Source: Scatosoma sp045645245
Lineage (GTDB): Bacteria > Bacillota > Clostridia > Christensenellales > Borkfalkiaceae
Length of the DNA: 32,090 nucleotides
Assembly: GCA_045645245.1 (NCBI GenBank)
Contig: JAZRIK010000040.1
Span: 1 to 32,090, forward strand
Reading direction: 5' to 3'
Below, piece after piece: positions 20,993 to 27,783 of the stretch. The notes below the pieces were generated by a model. It did not search any database, was not told where the DNA came from, and worked only from the letters and a program-made list of their open reading frames with translations. The position numbers were made by a program, and so were the translations under genes. Each line of letters starts with the position of its first letter. The first letter of the stretch is position 1.

Positions 20993-22294
20993 TTAATTTT
21001 TTCTCAATCCTTTCGGCAAATGGTTTTTTAGCGTGCCGTTTACCGCTTTTCCCAGCCCGATGGGATAGCCGCAAACGCACACCAAGCACCAACCGTTTGC
21101 GTTTTCGATTTCTACCGTTTCACCGCGTAAATATTTCTCTACGCGTATATCGTCAACGGTAAAATCTACGGCGTTTTTCCACTCTTCTTTCTTGCTTGCA
21201 AGCGCAAGCGAGTGCGACGGCTCCAACCGACCGTTTTTCACTTCGCCCAAGCGAATACCCGCCCGCAAAACTTGTAAGCCGTTCCACTCGAACACGCCGT
21301 CGGGCAAATGATAAAGCACGCCGCCGCCTTCGTGCAGGCGTGTGGCAAAATTACTTACAAGCGATTGCTTGGCAAACTCTTCCCACGCTTTTTTACCTTG
21401 CGCGCTCACGTTCGGTTTTTTCTCACGAAGTATTTTATTTATTTCCGTGCTTTCTGTCTTTTCAAATAACGCAACGAAATGTCCTTCGCCGCGTACCTTG
21501 TGCGGATATAATTTTTCTTGTTTGATGAGCCGCATTTCGGGGTGAGTAAGCAAATAATCGCATACCTGCCCCTCATCTTCTTCATAAGCAAAGGTGCAGG
21601 TAGAATACACCAGCCGTCCGCCTTTTTTCAGCATTTTGGTTGCGTGGGATAAGATATGCTTTTGTCTTTCCGCGCAAAGCGCGACGTTTTCTTCGCTCCA
21701 CTCGGCCAACGCTTCTTCGGCATTTTTGCGAAACATTCCTTCGCCCGAGCAGGGCGCGTCAACCAAAATTTTGTCGAAATATTCGAAGAACGTTTTAGAC
21801 AGCGTTTCGGGCATTTCGCTCGTGACTACGGCGTTTTTTATTCCCATTCGTTCCACGTTGGACGAAAGAATTTTCGCCCGCGAAAAAATCGGCTCGTTGA
21901 GTACGGCAATTCCCTGTCCTTGCATTTTACACGCCATTTGCGTACCTTTACCGCCGGGCGCGGAACAAAGATCGAGTACTTTTTCGCCCGGTTGCACGTC
22001 CAAAAGGGGCGCGGCGGACATCGCGGACGGCTCTTGCGAATAGAACAGCCCTGCAAAATGGAACGGGCTTGCTCCCAGCTTTTCCTCGTCTGTATAAAAC
22101 CCGTTTTCCTCCCATGCAATTTGCTCTTTCGCAAAGGGTAAAAGCGGTTTCAACGCATACCTGCCCCCTTTGAGCGGGTTCAAACGCACGCCTTTTACGG
22201 GTGAATTTTTATATACGGCGAAAAATGCTTCCCATTCGTTTTCGGGAAGCTGTTTTTTCATTTTTTCGATAAATAACGGGGGCAAACGGTACAT
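20993..22294 (-). CDS. rsmF: RsmF-like rRNA (cytosine-5)-methyltransferase (NOL1/NOP2/Sun family)
   Basis: A SAM-dependent m5C methyltransferase acting on rRNA. The 433-residue protein has the SAM motif LDLCSAPGGKGTQMA (107-121), the motif IV cysteine in VDAPCSGEGMFRK (Cys182) and the catalytic motif VI cysteine in YSTCTF (Cys233). A C-terminal domain of about 150 residues resembles the RsmF tail and PUA-like region. The ATG follows the stop of the exonuclease gene by one base (TAATATG), with GGGGG as a possible ribosome binding site. Two copies of the dispersed CGCATACCTGCCCC word lie inside, encoding KGGRYA near residue 42 and DEGQVCD near residue 240, in two different codon phases. The exact rRNA target is not certain. 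Confidence 0.93.
   Translation of the reverse strand: MYRLPPLFIEKMKKQLPENEWEAFFAVYKNSPVKGVRLNPLKGGRYALKPLLPFAKEQIAWEENGFYTDEEKLGASPFHFAGLFYSQEPSAMSAAPLLDVQPGEKVLDLCSAPGGKGTQMACKMQGQGIAVLNEPIFSRAKILSSNVERMGIKNAVVTSEMPETLSKTFFEYFDKILVDAPCSGEGMFRKNAEEALAEWSEENVALCAERQKHILSHATKMLKKGGRLVYSTCTFAYEEDEGQVCDYLLTHPEMRLIKQEKLYPHKVRGEGHFVALFEKTESTEINKILREKKPNVSAQGKKAWEEFAKQSLVSNFATRLHEGGGVLYHLPDGVFEWNGLQVLRAGIRLGEVKNGRLEPSHSLALASKKEEWKNAVDFTVDDIRVEKYLRGETVEIENANGWCLVCVCGYPIGLGKAVNGTLKNHLPKGLRKN
21561..21574 (-). repeat. Dispersed word, copy 3 (inside rsmF)
   Basis: The minus strand reads GGGGCAGGTATGCG, a 14/15 match. It is translated as EGQVCD directly after the catalytic STCTF motif region, in a different codon phase from the other rsmF copy. 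Confidence 0.75.
22154..22168 (-). repeat. Dispersed word, copy 4 (inside rsmF)
   Basis: The minus strand reads GGGGGCAGGTATGCG, a 15/15 match, translated as GGRYA near the N-terminus of RsmF. Upstream on that strand CCCGCTCAAAGGG gives a small hairpin next to the word, as at copies 2 and 5. Confidence 0.8.
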
Positions 22295-22295
22295 A

Positions 22296-23252
22296 TTATA
22301 CCCCCAAATACGCCAAAAATTCGTCAGGCGTATAAACGCTTGCGCCGCGGTCTAACACCGATTGCAAACGCGGACCGCTTTCGCCTGCGAGCGTCACGTA
22401 TAAATTGCATTCTTCCGCGCGGAAGGTAATAAACGCCGCTTGGTCAAACGCCAAATGCAAAAGCTTTTGCGCAAGCTCCGTTTGCAGTTCTAATCCGTGG
22501 GAAAAGCAAACGGTTTTTCCTTTGAGCTTTCCGTCCTTTGCGCGTTTGCGCTTGGCTTTATCGGCAAACACGTGAAATGCCGCGCGAGCGCGCTCGCGCG
22601 CTTCCTTTGCCTGCTCGCGCGCTTTTTTATACGCTTCGTAGCCGACGGAAGTGGTTTGCGTCACTTCATAGTTTTCAATTTTCCCAAGCGTAATTTGATA
22701 TTTTTCAAGTACCTTGGGCAGGGATAAATTTTCCTGCTTGCAAATGGCTTCCGCTACCTTCATCGTGGCGTACGCGTCGTCAACGGCGCGGTGGGGCGTG
22801 AATTCTACCCCCAAATCCTTGGCAATCAAGCCCAAGCCGAACTGACGGGAAAACTCGCCGATTTTATTCATATATAAAAACTGCGTATCGGCGAACGAGA
22901 ACGAAAAGGACGGCAGGGAAAAGCGTTTGCTTTCCAAATTGAGATATTTTACGTCGTTCATAGACGCGTGTCCGACTACGAGCGTGTCGCTATCTTGGAG
23001 CAGCGCGTAAATTTTGTCGGCGAGTTCGGGAAAGGTGGGATACGTCTTAAATTCGTCGTATTTGTACGGCAAAACAAGCCCTTGCACTCCCTTTCTGTCG
23101 GTCAAATGAAAACCGCCTTTGGGGTTGATCAGGACGTCTTGCTTATCCAAAATATGAAATTGTTCATCGACAAGGCAGTATCCAAACGCGCAAATTTTCG
23201 CTACGTTTTTGAACACGCCCGCACATTCGATATCGAAAAACAAATATTTCAT
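22296..23252 (-). CDS. DnaQ-like 3'-5' exonuclease with a C-terminal BRCT-like domain
   Basis: A DEDDh exonuclease of 318 residues. Exo I is FFDIE (Asp7, Glu9), Exo II is HASMND (Asp100) and Exo III is HRAVDDA (His154, Asp159). The middle region (about 200-240) is a charged Arg/Lys/Ala helix. The last 75 or so residues (KLKGKTVCFSHGLE ... GASVYTPDEFLAYL) have the pattern of a BRCT domain. This layout occurs in stand-alone polymerase-III-epsilon-like nucleases of firmicutes, probably for repair or RNA trimming rather than replisome proofreading. AGGA lies 7 nt before the ATG. It is translationally coupled to rsmF. It follows the serS terminator, but no convincing promoter is visible in the 30 nt between. 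Confidence 0.88.
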   Translation of the reverse strand: MKYLFFDIECAGVFKNVAKICAFGYCLVDEQFHILDKQDVLINPKGGFHLTDRKGVQGLVLPYKYDEFKTYPTFPELADKIYALLQDSDTLVVGHASMNDVKYLNLESKRFSLPSFSFSFADTQFLYMNKIGEFSRQFGLGLIAKDLGVEFTPHRAVDDAYATMKVAEAICKQENLSLPKVLEKYQITLGKIENYEVTQTTSVGYEAYKKAREQAKEARERARAAFHVFADKAKRKRAKDGKLKGKTVCFSHGLELQTELAQKLLHLAFDQAAFITFRAEECNLYVTLAGESGPRLQSVLDRGASVYTPDEFLAYLGV

Positions 23253-23283
23253 TGCGTATCCTATATAAGTTGTATTCCCTATA

Positions 23284-23310
23284 AAAAGACCGCTGCTTGG
23301 GCGGTCTTTT
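23284..23310 (-). terminator. serS terminator
   Basis: AAAAGACCGC (23284-23293) pairs with GCGGTCTTTT (23301-23310), 10 bp with a 7 nt loop. On the minus strand the stem runs into a T5 stretch. Confidence 0.9.
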
Positions 23311-23317
23311 ATCGTTG

Positions 23318-24607
23318 TTAGTTTTTAGGAGTAATCACGGACTTGCCACCCATATACGGGCGCAACGCTTCGGGAATATTTACCGAGCCGTCCGCTTGCA
23401 AGTGGTTTTCCACAAACGCAATCAGCATACGCGGGGGCGCAACCACCGTGTTGTTTAAGGTGTGCGCAAGCTTCACCTTGCCGTCACTGTCTTTATAGCG
23501 AATGGCAAGCCGTCTTGCCTGTGCGTCCGTTAAGTTAGAGCACGAGCCCACTTCGAAATATTTCTTTTGTCTGGGGCTCCACGCTTCTACGTCGCAGCTC
23601 TTGTATTTTAAGTCCGCCAAGTCGCCTGAACAGCAACCCAGCTGACGGACGGGAATATCCAACGAGCGGAATAATTCAACGGTATAGCTCCAAAGCTTTT
23701 CGTACCATTCTTCGCTTTCTTCGGGGCGGCAAACCACGACCATTTCTTGCTTTTCGAACTGGTGAATACGGTAAATACCGCGCTCTTCGATGCCGTGCGC
23801 GCCCTTTTCCTTTCTAAAACAAGGCGAATAGCTGGTCATCGCGAGCGGAAGCTTGTTGCCGTCGATGATTTGACCCATAAATCTGCCGATCATCGAGTGC
23901 TCGGACGTACCGATAAGATACAAGTCTTCCCCTTCGATTTTGTACATCATATTTTCCATTTCCGCAAAGCTCATAACGCCCGACACAACGTCGCCGTGAA
24001 TCATATACGGGGGAATGACGTAGGTAAAGCCCTTGTCAATCATAAAATCGCGCGCATACGTCAACACTGCCGAATGCAAACGCGCAATATCGCCCGTGAG
24101 ATAGTAAAAGCCCTGGCCAGAAGTACGGCGAGCGGAATCCACGTCGATACCGTCTAATTTTTCTAAAATGTCGAGATGATACGGCACTTCAAAAGCGGGC
24201 TGGGTTGGCTCGCCAAAGCGGGCAAGCTCTACGTTTTCGCTGTCGTCCTTACCAAGCGGCACGTCATCGGAAATGATATTTGGAATGGTCATCATCACTT
24301 TTTTGAGCGCGACTTCCACTTCTTCGTTTTCTTTTTCAATCGCGACAAGGCGTTCTGCGTCCGCTTTTACCTGCGCTTTGATTTTTTCCGCTTCGTCCTT
24401 GTTGCCTGCGCGCATATATTCGCCCACCTTTTTAGACAAGGTGTTTCTTGCCGAGCGAAGCGCGTCGCCTTCGGCGATCAACGCGCGGCGTTTGCCATCC
24501 AACGCAATCGCTTCGTCAACGAGCGGCAATTTTTGGTCTTGGAATTTCTTTTTAATATTCTCTTTTACAAGTTCGGGGTTTGTCCGAATGAGATTGATAT
24601 CGATCAT
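23318..24607 (-). CDS. serS: Seryl-tRNA synthetase
   Basis: A class II synthetase charging tRNA-Ser. The 429-residue protein has the usual N-terminal tRNA-binding coiled coil (about residues 30-100, Lys/Glu/Ala rich), then the catalytic core. Motif 2 reads CFRKEKGAHGIEERGIYRIH and motif 3 is in LNNTVVAPPRMLIAFVENH. The C-terminus has the conserved IPEALRPYMGG. Motif 3 differs from the common bacterial form (LNGSGLAVGR), placing it in a less common SerRS subgroup. GGAG lies upstream of the ATG at 24607. It is transcribed alone from 24640-24668 to the terminator at 23284-23310. No T-box leader is present. Confidence 0.97.
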   Translation of the reverse strand: MIDINLIRTNPELVKENIKKKFQDQKLPLVDEAIALDGKRRALIAEGDALRSARNTLSKKVGEYMRAGNKDEAEKIKAQVKADAERLVAIEKENEEVEVALKKVMMTIPNIISDDVPLGKDDSENVELARFGEPTQPAFEVPYHLDILEKLDGIDVDSARRTSGQGFYYLTGDIARLHSAVLTYARDFMIDKGFTYVIPPYMIHGDVVSGVMSFAEMENMMYKIEGEDLYLIGTSEHSMIGRFMGQIIDGNKLPLAMTSYSPCFRKEKGAHGIEERGIYRIHQFEKQEMVVVCRPEESEEWYEKLWSYTVELFRSLDIPVRQLGCCSGDLADLKYKSCDVEAWSPRQKKYFEVGSCSNLTDAQARRLAIRYKDSDGKVKLAHTLNNTVVAPPRMLIAFVENHLQADGSVNIPEALRPYMGGKSVITPKN

Positions 24608-24639
24608 ATCTTGCTTCTCTCCGTTTGTTCGTTTCTCTT

Positions 24640-24668
24640 ATTATACAACTTTTTGTTTATAAAAGCAA
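24640..24668 (-). promoter_or_regulatory. serS promoter
   Basis: On the minus strand TTGCTT (24663-24668) and TATAAT (24640-24645) are 17 bp apart. The predicted leader is about 26 nt and contains the ribosome binding site. Confidence 0.78.
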
Positions 24669-24718
24669 TTAAATCAAAAGTCCGCAAGTGAAATTCCCGT
24701 AAAAATTCTACAAAAAAC

Positions 24719-24766
24719 TTGAATTTTTTACTCGACTATGATATAATGAAAGAGATATAATCTCTT
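24719..24766 (+). promoter_or_regulatory. P-type ATPase promoter and initial-transcript hairpin
   Basis: TTGAAT (24719-24724) and TATAAT (24742-24747) have a 17 bp spacer. Right after the -10 box lies a perfect 7 bp hairpin, AAGAGAT/ATCTCTT with an ATA loop (24750-24766). It abuts the CGGAG ribosome binding site at 24767-24771 and could be an operator or hinder ribosome access. Confidence 0.75.
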
Positions 24767-24783
24767 CGGAGCGAAAAACGGCT

Positions 24784-27330
24784 ATGAATAACCAAAATAT
24801 CGTTGAAGCTGCAAGCGAAAGCACGCAAGCGAAAAAGACGAACAAAATAAATAAAAAAGCGGCGGTTCCCGTAGTGGAAGTGCAGCGTTTTCACGCGCTT
24901 GCAAGCGAAGGTCTGTCCGCAAAACAGGTGCAAGAGCGTATCGATCAGGGCTTGGTTAATAAAACCACGAAAAAATACTCGAAATCGTATCGCAGTATTT
25001 TTATCGGCAATATTTGCACCTTTTTCAACCTTTTGTGCTTGATTGCCGCAGTCGCGCTCATTTTGGCGCGCGCGCCCATTACGCAGCTCACGTTCGTTGC
25101 CATTTTCCTTTGCAACGTGGTCGTTAGTATCGTACAGGAAATTCGGGCAAAGCGCAAAATTGACAAGCTCACCATTCTATCTTCGCCTACGGCGAAAGCG
25201 GTGCGCAGCGGCGCGGTTGTGGATATTCCCGTAGAGCAAATCGTAGTCGATGATATTTTGATTTTGGTCGCCGGTCAGCAAGTCCCCGCCGACTGTATCG
25301 CCGTGGAAGGCAACGCCGAGTTAAACGAATCGCTTTTGACGGGTGAATCGGTGCCTATCAAGAAAGAAGACGGCGATTTTGTGTATGCCGGCTCGTTCGT
25401 GGCAAGCGGAAGAATTGCCGTGCGCGTGGATAAAATCGGCGAGGATACGTATATTAGTAAACTCACTTCGCGCGCGAAGAAATATAAGCGTCCTAACTCC
25501 GAGATTATGAACTCGATTACACTGTTCATTAAAATCATCGGTTTGACGATTATCCCCGTCGCGCTGTTTATGTTCTTTAACAACTTAAACAATAAGGGCG
25601 GTTCGCTTGCCGATTTTGCGGCAACGGGCGGATTCTTCCAAACGCTGCTTGCAGGCAACGACATTCTTAACGAAACGATACAAAAAACAGCGTCCGTCGT
25701 GATCGGTATGATTCCGTCGGGCTTGCTGCTTTTGACGACCGTCGCGCTGTCGGTGGGTATGATTCGTTTGGCGAAATATAATACGCTCGTGCAGGATATG
25801 TATTCGCTCGAAATGCTTGCGCGCGTCAACGTGCTGTGTCTGGATAAGACGGGTACGATCACCGACGGCAGAATGAAGGTGAGCGATTGCATTTTGCTCA
25901 ATAACAATTCCGATTTGGGCATTGACGATATTTTGGGCTCAATGCTCGCGTCCTTAAACGATAACAACCAAACGTCGATTGCGCTGTACGAACGGTTTGG
26001 ACATTCGTCCATTTTACAGCCCATCGCAACCCTGCCCTTCTCGTCCGCGCGAAAGCTTTCCGCAGTCACCTTTGAAGGCGCAGGCACGTACGTAATGGGC
26101 GCGCCCGAGTTTGTACTTAAACCTATGCCCTTGAAAATCGACAAAATCGTAAAGCAATACGCCCAAATGGGCTTGCGCGTGCTCGTACTCGCGCACTCGA
26201 CGGGGCAAATTCAAGGGGATAAGGTGCCCATTGGGTTGAAAACGGTGGCAATTATTACGCTGTCGGATAATATTCGTCCGGACGCAATTGAAACGATTAA
26301 ATGGTTCAAGGAAAACGACGTTGCCGTGAAAGTAATTTCGGGCGACAACCCCGTGACGGTGTCCGAAGTGGCGCGCAGGGCGGGTATTAAAAACGCCGCG
26401 CATTTCATTTCCTTGGAAGGACTTTCCGAGCTGGAAGTGGAAAACGCCGCAAATCAATACACGGTGTTTGGCCGCGTGACGCCCGAACAAAAAGCCATCT
26501 TAATCCGCGCCATTAAAAAGGCGGGGAATACCGTTGCAATGACAGGCGACGGCGTAAACGATATTTTGGCGATGAAGGAATCGGACTGCGCTATTTCCGT
26601 TGCGTCGGGCAGCGAAGCGGCGAGAAACGTTTCCAACCTTGTTTTGCAGGATAATAACTTTGGATCGATGCCCAAAATCGTAAACGAAGGGCGCAGGGTT
26701 ATCAACAATATCAAAAATTCGTCGTCGCTGTATATTATGAAAACGCTGCTCACGCTGATTTTGGCAATTACTTGTATTGCGCTTGGGCAAACGTACTTTT
26801 TCACGACGAATAATATGATGATGTACGAGCTTTTGATTAGTGCTATTCCTTCGTTCGTATTGTCGCTGCAACCGAATACGAGCCGCGTAAAGGGCAAGTT
26901 TATACCCTACGTTTTAAGCCGTGCAATTCCTGGGGCTTTGACGATGGCGCTGGGTATCATTACCCTTTATACCGTGCACGAAACGTCGCTGGGTACGGCG
27001 TTTGGACTGGTAGATGAATTTGGCTACGAAACGCTCGAATATCAAGCGCTGATGATGATTGCGCTCACGTTTACTGGGCTTGTAATGCTGTACCGCATTT
27101 GTCAGCCGTTTAATATCGTGCGCGTGTGCCTGTTCGCCATCACGGCGTTCCTTTGTATCTTCGTATTATCCGTGCCGATTTTGGGCGAAATTGTGTTTGC
27201 GAACTGGTCGCTCGTTGAATTCAACGTATCGCAAATTTTGGTAATGATTATCATCGTTCAAGCGGCGTTCCCGATATCCGCGTTTTTAATCAAATTCTTC
27301 GATATGATGAACCCCGTCGAAGAAGAATAA
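24784..27330 (+). CDS. P-type cation-transporting ATPase (CtpE/calcium-type, P2-like)
   Basis: An 848-residue ATP-driven ion pump. The actuator domain has LLTGESVP (184-191), membrane helix 4 has GMIPSGLLLLTT (308-319), the phosphorylation motif is CLDKTGTIT with Asp354, and the hinge motif is TGDGVNDILAMKESDCAI. Ten membrane segments are expected, with the last six in the C-terminal third. The M4 motif IPSGL and the overall shape resemble the CtpE-type calcium ATPases of actinobacteria and firmicutes more than heavy-metal pumps: there is no CPC motif and no N-terminal HMA domain. Ion specificity is inferred only. GGAG lies 12 nt before the ATG. It is monocistronic, divergent from serS, with a strong terminator after the stop. 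Confidence 0.92.
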   Translation: MNNQNIVEAASESTQAKKTNKINKKAAVPVVEVQRFHALASEGLSAKQVQERIDQGLVNKTTKKYSKSYRSIFIGNICTFFNLLCLIAAVALILARAPITQLTFVAIFLCNVVVSIVQEIRAKRKIDKLTILSSPTAKAVRSGAVVDIPVEQIVVDDILILVAGQQVPADCIAVEGNAELNESLLTGESVPIKKEDGDFVYAGSFVASGRIAVRVDKIGEDTYISKLTSRAKKYKRPNSEIMNSITLFIKIIGLTIIPVALFMFFNNLNNKGGSLADFAATGGFFQTLLAGNDILNETIQKTASVVIGMIPSGLLLLTTVALSVGMIRLAKYNTLVQDMYSLEMLARVNVLCLDKTGTITDGRMKVSDCILLNNNSDLGIDDILGSMLASLNDNNQTSIALYERFGHSSILQPIATLPFSSARKLSAVTFEGAGTYVMGAPEFVLKPMPLKIDKIVKQYAQMGLRVLVLAHSTGQIQGDKVPIGLKTVAIITLSDNIRPDAIETIKWFKENDVAVKVISGDNPVTVSEVARRAGIKNAAHFISLEGLSELEVENAANQYTVFGRVTPEQKAILIRAIKKAGNTVAMTGDGVNDILAMKESDCAISVASGSEAARNVSNLVLQDNNFGSMPKIVNEGRRVINNIKNSSSLYIMKTLLTLILAITCIALGQTYFFTTNNMMMYELLISAIPSFVLSLQPNTSRVKGKFIPYVLSRAIPGALTMALGIITLYTVHETSLGTAFGLVDEFGYETLEYQALMMIALTFTGLVMLYRICQPFNIVRVCLFAITAFLCIFVLSVPILGEIVFANWSLVEFNVSQILVMIIIVQAAFPISAFLIKFFDMMNPVEEE

Positions 27331-27349
27331 ACAACGATTTGAATAAATG

Positions 27350-27379
27350 AAAAACGGCAATTTTATTGCCGTTTTTTTC
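27350..27379 (+). terminator. Terminator after the P-type ATPase gene
   Basis: AAAAACGGCAAT (27350-27361) pairs with ATTGCCGTTTTT (27365-27376), loop TTT, followed by TTTC. Confidence 0.92.
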
Positions 27380-27385
27380 TTTCAT

Positions 27386-27400
27386 CGCATACCTGCCCCC
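27386..27400 (-). repeat. Dispersed word, copy 5, at the edge of the intergenic repeat region
   Basis: The minus strand reads GGGGGCAGGTATGCG (15/15). Extended to 27381 it is a perfect 20-mer match to 9320-9339. The Gs pair with the neighbouring GGGG/CCCC hairpin at 27397-27411, linking this word to the modular hairpins that follow. Confidence 0.85.
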
Positions 27401-27465
27401 TGCAAATGGGGTGCATTGCAACGGTTTTCGTTGCGTGAATTGCTTGCCTTTAGCAAGCGTGAAAT
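27397..27465 (+). repeat. Modular hairpin array, left arm (constant word GTGAATT)
   Basis: In order: CCCC-TGCAAAT-GGGG hairpin, GTGCATT (27411-27417), hairpin GCAACG-GTTTT-CGTTGC (27418-27434), GTGAATT (27435-27441), hairpin GCTTGC-CTTTA-GCAAGC (27442-27458) and GTGAAAT (27459-27465). The stems differ in sequence while the 7-base connector is conserved and is the reverse complement of the right-arm connector. Confidence 0.8.
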
Positions 27466-27576
27466 GCAACGCGTGCGAGATTCTTCACTGTATTTCATTC
27501 CGTTCAGAATGACAGTGCGACGCGTTGCGTTAAGGGATAATTTATATTTAGATTCTTCACTTCGTTCAGAATGACA
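27466..27576 (-). repeat. Two copies of a common intergenic repeat, the first inside an 8 bp inverted repeat
   Basis: AGATTCTTCACT...GTTCAGAATGACA occurs at 27478-27514 (with 10 extra bases in the middle) and at 27550-27576. The minus strand of each would translate to the CHSERSEES-like string seen as spurious protein in many genomes. The first copy is framed by GCAACGCG (27466-27473) and CGCGTTGC (27521-27528). No ORF or transposase is associated. Confidence 0.75.
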
Positions 27577-27615
27577 CACGGTATTCTCTCCCTAAATGGA
27601 CGCAGCAAAGCAAAA

Positions 27616-27732
27616 GAATTTCATTATAAAATTCAGCAATAACGAAACGCGGAGCGTTTCAATTCACGCGCCTTTTTGCGCAATTCACGCCGACGGTGTC
27701 GGCAATTCACGCAAGCTCTGCTTGCAATTCAC
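27616..27732 (+). repeat. Modular hairpin array, right arm (constant word AATTCAC)
   Basis: In order: a weak hairpin GAATTT...AAATTC (27616-27634), then GAAACGC-GGA-GCGTTTC (27644-27660), AATTCAC, GCGC-CTTTTT-GCGC (27668-27681), AATTCAC, GCCGAC-GGT-GTCGGC (27689-27703), AATTCAC, GCAAGC-TCT-GCTTGC (27711-27725) and AATTCAC (27726-27732). Four identical 7-mers separate four perfect hairpins of unrelated stem sequence. Confidence 0.88.
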
Positions 27733-27737
27733 CATAA

Positions 27738-27774
27738 AAACGCCGCCTTGCTGATTGCCAGCAGGGCGGCGTTT
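27738..27774 (-). terminator. gyrA terminator
   Basis: AAACGCCGCC (27738-27747) pairs with GGCGGCGTTT (27765-27774), continued inward by TTGCTG with CAGCAG (one T-G wobble). The stem is about 16 bp, followed on the minus strand by TTATGG, with T-rich sequence on both flanks. Confidence 0.88.
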
Positions 27775-27783
27775 GTTTTATTT

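Noticed and set aside
27466..27576. Insertion sequence between the ATPase and gyrA
   Set aside because: There is no transposase reading frame and no target duplication. Only short intergenic repeats with an 8 bp inverted flank are seen.
27397..27732. CRISPR array
   Set aside because: The constant unit is only 7 nt and the variable parts are themselves perfect palindromes of 14-17 nt, unlike spacers. No cas gene is present.
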